From JAMXLO01 sp041487355 (GTDB taxonomy: Bacteria > Pseudomonadota > Alphaproteobacteria > Acetobacterales > Acetobacteraceae), in contig JBGPND010000106.1 of the NCBI GenBank assembly GCA_041487355.1, positions 1 to 16,474 on the forward strand: a stretch of DNA of 16,474 nt, read 5' to 3'. Under the pieces are notes generated by a model. The model worked only from the letters and a program-made list of their open reading frames with translations, ran no database searches and was not told the origin of the DNA. Positions 14,474 through 16,474 of the stretch are shown here, one piece after another (the first letter of the stretch is position 1; each line of letters begins with the position of its first letter). Both the position numbers and the translations under genes were made by a program.

Positions 14474-14983
14474 TCATCGCTTGCTGAACTGGAAGCTTCG
14501 TCGGGCCTTCGCCTTGCCGTACTTCTTGCGCTCGACCACGCGCGAATCGCGGGTGAGGAAGCCGGCGACCTTCAGGATGCCGCGCAGCTCCGGCTCGTAG
14601 TAGGTCAGCGCGCGCGAGATGCCATGGCGCACCGCGCCGGCCTGGCCGGAGAGGCCGCCGCCGGTGACGGTGCAGAACACGTCGAACTGGTTGTAGCGGT
14701 CGGCCACCAGGAAGGGCTGGGTGAGCAGCATGCGCAGCACGGGGCGGGCGAAATACTGCACGACCTTCTTGCTGTTCACGGTGATCTCGCCCTTGCCCGG
14801 CTTGATCCACACGCGCGCCACCGCGTTCTTGCGCCGGCCCGTGGCATAGGAGCGGCCGAGCGCGTCGCGCTTCGGTTCGACCTTCGGCCGATCGGTGGTC
14901 GCCGGCGCGGTGCCGGTGACGGCCTGCTGGGCGGCGACGATGTCCCTGAGGTCGGCGAGCGTGCGGGTCTGGGTTCCGGACAT
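14474..14983 (-). CDS. rpsI: 30S ribosomal protein S9 (uS9)
   Basis: This is a small-subunit ribosomal protein whose C-terminal tail reaches the P-site tRNA. It has 169 residues. The conserved core starts at YATGRRKNAVARVW, continues through the GGG-SGQAGAVRHGISRAL region, and ends with the basic KARRSFQFSKR tail, complete to the terminal arginine. About 45 N-terminal residues precede the core; such extensions are usual in alphaproteobacterial S9. The start ATG at 14983 lies six bases after the rplM stop, with GAGG in the end of rplM as its ribosome site. The rplM-rpsI pairing is the standard ribosomal operon. Confidence 0.97.
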   Translation of the reverse strand: MSGTQTRTLADLRDIVAAQQAVTGTAPATTDRPKVEPKRDALGRSYATGRRKNAVARVWIKPGKGEITVNSKKVVQYFARPVLRMLLTQPFLVADRYNQFDVFCTVTGGGLSGQAGAVRHGISRALTYYEPELRGILKVAGFLTRDSRVVERKKYGKAKARRSFQFSKR

Positions 14984-14989
14984 GCTGGA

Positions 14990-15457
14990 TCAGCCTCGCT
15001 TGTTCTTCGGGTTCATGGCGGCGACATCGAGCGGTTTCGGCTGCTGCGCCGTGTGCTTGTGCTCGGGGCCGGCGTAGACGTACAGGTGCTTCATCTGCAT
15101 CCGTTGCAGCGGGCCGCGGGTGATCATGCGCTCCACCGCCTTTTCCAGCACGCGCTCGGGGTGCTGGCTGTCCAGGCGCTGGCGGATGGTGCGGCCCTTG
15201 ATGCCGCCGGGATAGCCGGTGTGGTAGTAAAAGACCGACTGGTCCGGCTTGTTGCCGGTGATGCGCACCTTCGCCGCGTTGACCACGATGACGTTGTCGC
15301 CGCAGTCGACATGCGGGGTGAACTGCGGCTTGTGCTTGCCGCGCAGGCGGTTGGCGATGATTGAGGCGAGGCGGCCGAGCACGACGCCTTCCGCGTCGAT
15401 CAGCACCCAGGCCTTCGTCACCTCCGCGGGCTTCAGCGAGAGGGTGGTCTTCTGCAT
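14990..15457 (-). CDS. rplM: 50S ribosomal protein L13 (uL13)
   Basis: This large-subunit ribosomal protein is an early assembly protein and has 155 residues. It opens with the typical W-V-L-I-D-A-x-G-x-x-LGRLAS block and carries the conserved HVDCGDNVIVVNA, GYPGGIK and AVERM-GPL blocks. The ATG at 15457 is chosen because the family begins here. The in-frame ATG at 15505 would add 16 proline-rich residues with no ribosome site and would consume the promoter region. The ribosome site for 15457 is weak (AGGGA, ten bases away). It is the first gene of the rplM-rpsI-argC-carbonic anhydrase run. Confidence 0.97.
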   Translation of the reverse strand: MQKTTLSLKPAEVTKAWVLIDAEGVVLGRLASIIANRLRGKHKPQFTPHVDCGDNVIVVNAAKVRITGNKPDQSVFYYHTGYPGGIKGRTIRQRLDSQHPERVLEKAVERMITRGPLQRMQMKHLYVYAGPEHKHTAQQPKPLDVAAMNPKNKRG

Positions 15458-15487
15458 TGGGGAGGGGTCCCTGCGATCTGGCGGCGG

Positions 15488-15516
15488 GGTATGGGGGAAA
15501 AGCATGGCGGGGTCAA
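15488..15516 (-). promoter_or_regulatory. Candidate promoter of the rplM operon
   Basis: On the minus strand TTGACC (15516-15511) and CATACC (15493-15488) are 17 bases apart, fitting a -35 and a weak -10 of the housekeeping sigma factor, and would start transcription about 24 bases before the rplM ATG. The -35 is good but the -10 matches only three of six consensus bases, as is common in high-GC alphaproteobacteria. Confidence 0.4.
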
Positions 15517-15527
15517 GGGTTTGGGCG

Positions 15528-15547
15528 TGTGGTAATATAATACCACA
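15528..15547. promoter_or_regulatory. AT-rich 20-bp inverted repeat, candidate operator
   Basis: TGTGGTA (15528-15534) and TACCACA (15541-15547) are exact reverse complements around the six bases ATATAA. The repeat lies between the broken brnA antitoxin gene and rplM, 11 bases upstream of the candidate rplM -35. It could be an operator for a ribbon-helix-helix regulator of the kind that brnA belongs to, a site controlling rplM, or the transcript end of the brnTA unit. It has no T-tract strong enough to call a terminator. Confidence 0.5.
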
Positions 15548-15568
15548 AGAGGGATGTGTGTCTGACTT

Positions 15569-15864
15569 TCAGCGACCCCGGGTCTGCGCAGTCACGTACG
15601 CACGCAGGATGGCGTTGATGCGAGTCTGATAGCCCCGCTCGGCGCGGAACCACTCCAGCAGATCGGCGTCCAGACGGATCGTCACCGTCTCCTTGCCCCG
15701 CGCATCACCACACGCGCACCCTTCCAGAAGGCCTCGTCCGTCGGCTTGACGTCGGGATCGCTGGCGATTGCGGCATGCACCTCCTCATCGGTCATGCTGC
15801 GCAGCCGCCGCCAATCGGTGCCTGGTTCAGTCTTCGACGTGGCGCCAGAAGTATCGTCGTTCAT
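15569..15864 (-). pseudogene. brnA: brnA-like antitoxin, frameshifted
   Basis: This is a BrnA-type antitoxin that should bind BrnT toxin and repress its own operon through a ribbon-helix-helix domain. The N-terminal part from ATG 15864 contains RRLRSMTDEEVHAAIASDPD and DEAFWKGARVVM, then goes out of frame near 15702 and stops after 60 residues at 15682. The remaining C-terminal half continues in another frame as KETVTIRLDADLLEWF and GYQTRINAILRAYV to a TGA at 15569. Restoring one base, so that ATGCGCGGGGCAAG reads ATGCCGCGGGGCAAG, gives the family wording VVMPRGKET and a 98-residue protein. The loss therefore looks like a single-base deletion or sequencing error. As read, the DNA-binding half is not made from this start. 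It overlaps the end of the toxin gene by 38 bases, as usual in this family. Confidence 0.82.
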
Positions 15865-16030
15865 GTGGCTCGGCCCTCCAGGCCGATATCAGTTGCCGCT
15901 CGTCATTCTCCCGGTCGACGTAGATCACGGTGACCTCGACGCCGTTCATCAATCCGATCGCGTAGACCCGCACCTCGCCATTGTCGAGCCGCTCATCGAG
16001 GCGCTCTACCGTCGGCCCCTCGAAGATTCC
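15827..16030 (-). pseudogene. brnT: brnT-like toxin, N-terminally truncated
   Basis: This is the C-terminal two thirds of a BrnT-family ribonuclease toxin. Visible family wording is IFEGPTVERLDERLDNGEVR, then AIGLMNGVEVTVIYVDREND and QLISAWRAEPHERR, ending at the TGA at 15827-15829. A normal BrnT of about 90 residues begins with a WDEAK...KHG block. I translated the upstream minus strand from 16021 to 16140 in all three frames and that block is absent, so homology stops near 16030. The frame stays open further upstream, but those residues are antisense to the adenylating-enzyme gene. Without the N-terminal catalytic residues toxicity is unlikely. The pair with the frameshifted antitoxin is a decayed module. 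Confidence 0.78.
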
Positions 16031-16118
16031 GGACGGAAGGCCTGCCTGTCCGGAAAGGCATTGCTGACCAGCCTTGAAGCGAGCGCCCTGTTGAGCACCG
16101 AAGGAGGCTCGCCGCCCG

Positions 16119-16474
16119 ATGCCAACTCGCCGCCGGCCGTCCGGCGCGCATGGCGACATTGACAATGCCCGCCAGGCACCGAATCGTTGCACGCCCATGC
16201 CATCGATCCCAGCAAACACCCGGTCGGCTCCGGTTTGGCGACAACCGGCTGACATCCCGCTCGACCACAGAGGCCCGGTCGGCGTGCCGTTCTCCCCACT
16301 GTCGCCGGCCTGCCTGCAACGTCCGCTGTTCGCGTTGTTCGAGTCCGTCGCAGCGTGCGATCCATCCGCACTGGCGCTGACCGACGGAACCGACCGCATC
16401 AGCTTCGGTGCATTGCGCGGCAGGGCACTGGCACTGGCGCGGCAGATCGACGCGGCTGTGCCCGCCGGGGCCGC
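16119..16474 (+). CDS. AMP-binding (adenylate-forming) enzyme, N-terminal part
   Basis: Only the first 118 codons are present; the gene runs off the window. From about residue 50 the wording IPLDHRGPVGVPFSPLSP, then LFALFESVAACDPSALALTD and ISFGALRGRALALARQI, matches the beginning of an AMP-binding domain as in acyl-CoA synthetases and peptide-synthetase adenylation domains (a substrate-side helix, D-P-x-A-x-A-L, then the Y/F-x-x-L repeat region). Catalytic motifs lie beyond the window, so the substrate cannot be named. The ATG at 16119 has AAGGAGG 11 bases upstream. An in-frame ATG at 16197 has no ribosome site but lies nearer the conserved part. An in-frame stop at 16092 limits extension. 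It is divergent from the toxin remnant. Confidence 0.72.
   Translation, partial: MPTRRRPSGAHGDIDNARQAPNRCTPMPSIPANTRSAPVWRQPADIPLDHRGPVGVPFSPLSPACLQRPLFALFESVAACDPSALALTDGTDRISFGALRGRALALARQIDAAVPAGA

Noticed and set aside
13430..15364. A 644-codon open frame on the plus strand
   Set aside because: It lies antisense across argC, rpsI and rplM, whose products are unmistakable. Its translation is arginine/alanine/histidine-rich low-complexity sequence typical of high-GC shadow frames.
16030..16399. Extension of the toxin frame to a 190-residue protein starting at 16399
   Set aside because: The added residues are antisense to the adenylating-enzyme gene and lack the BrnT N-terminal block, so the extension is not considered coding.
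1..16474. CRISPR array, tRNA or transposase genes
   Set aside because: No regularly spaced direct repeats, cloverleaf-like sequence or transposase motifs were seen. The palindromic repeats are dispersed and irregular.

Overview
The window is about two thirds G+C, with long high-GC shadow frames opposite most genes. The block rplM-rpsI-argC-gamma carbonic anhydrase, a class I polyhydroxyalkanoate synthase, an N-terminally extended S9 protein and palindromic repeats with TGTCATTGCGAG ends all fit an alphaproteobacterium. A Rhodospirillales/Acetobacteraceae member is my best guess; this is inference, because no 16S gene is present.

Layout. (1) 189-1988 (+): a complete class I PHA synthase, phaC. 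(2) 1987-2336: a convergent intergenic stretch filled by nested palindromic repeats, with a possible leftover tail of a hydantoinase/carbamoylase-type hydrolase. (3) 2337-12090 (-): one long, tightly packed transport and catabolism cluster. In transcription order it holds a periplasmic family-5 solute-binding protein, two DppB/DppC-type permeases, two DppF/DppD-type ATPases, a 65-residue AtzG-like small protein, an amidase-signature hydrolase, an acetamidase/formamidase and a second amidase-signature hydrolase. Four junctions are stop/start overlaps (GTGA, ATGA, ATGA, TGATG). (4) 12271-12828 (-): a small lipoprotein of unknown function. (5) 12895-15457 (-): gamma carbonic anhydrase, argC, rpsI and rplM. 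(6) 15569-16030 (-): a decayed BrnT/BrnA toxin-antitoxin pair, with the toxin cut at its N-terminus and the antitoxin frameshifted. (7) 16119 to the window end (+): the start of an AMP-binding (adenylate-forming) enzyme.

How the genes work together. The cluster in (3) looks like a self-contained route that imports an amide- or peptide-like compound and hydrolyses it step by step, releasing ammonia and carboxylic acids (possibly formate). The substrate cannot be read from sequence. A palindromic repeat sits between the binding-protein gene and the permease genes, the arrangement known from E. coli malE-malF, where it helps keep the binding protein in excess.

The most unusual observation is that two families of dispersed palindromic repeats have entered coding sequence. 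The N-termini of both transporter ATPases contain peptides that are translations of repeats, one of which also stands as a full hairpin in the phaC downstream region. No CRISPR array, tRNA, rRNA or transposase gene was seen.
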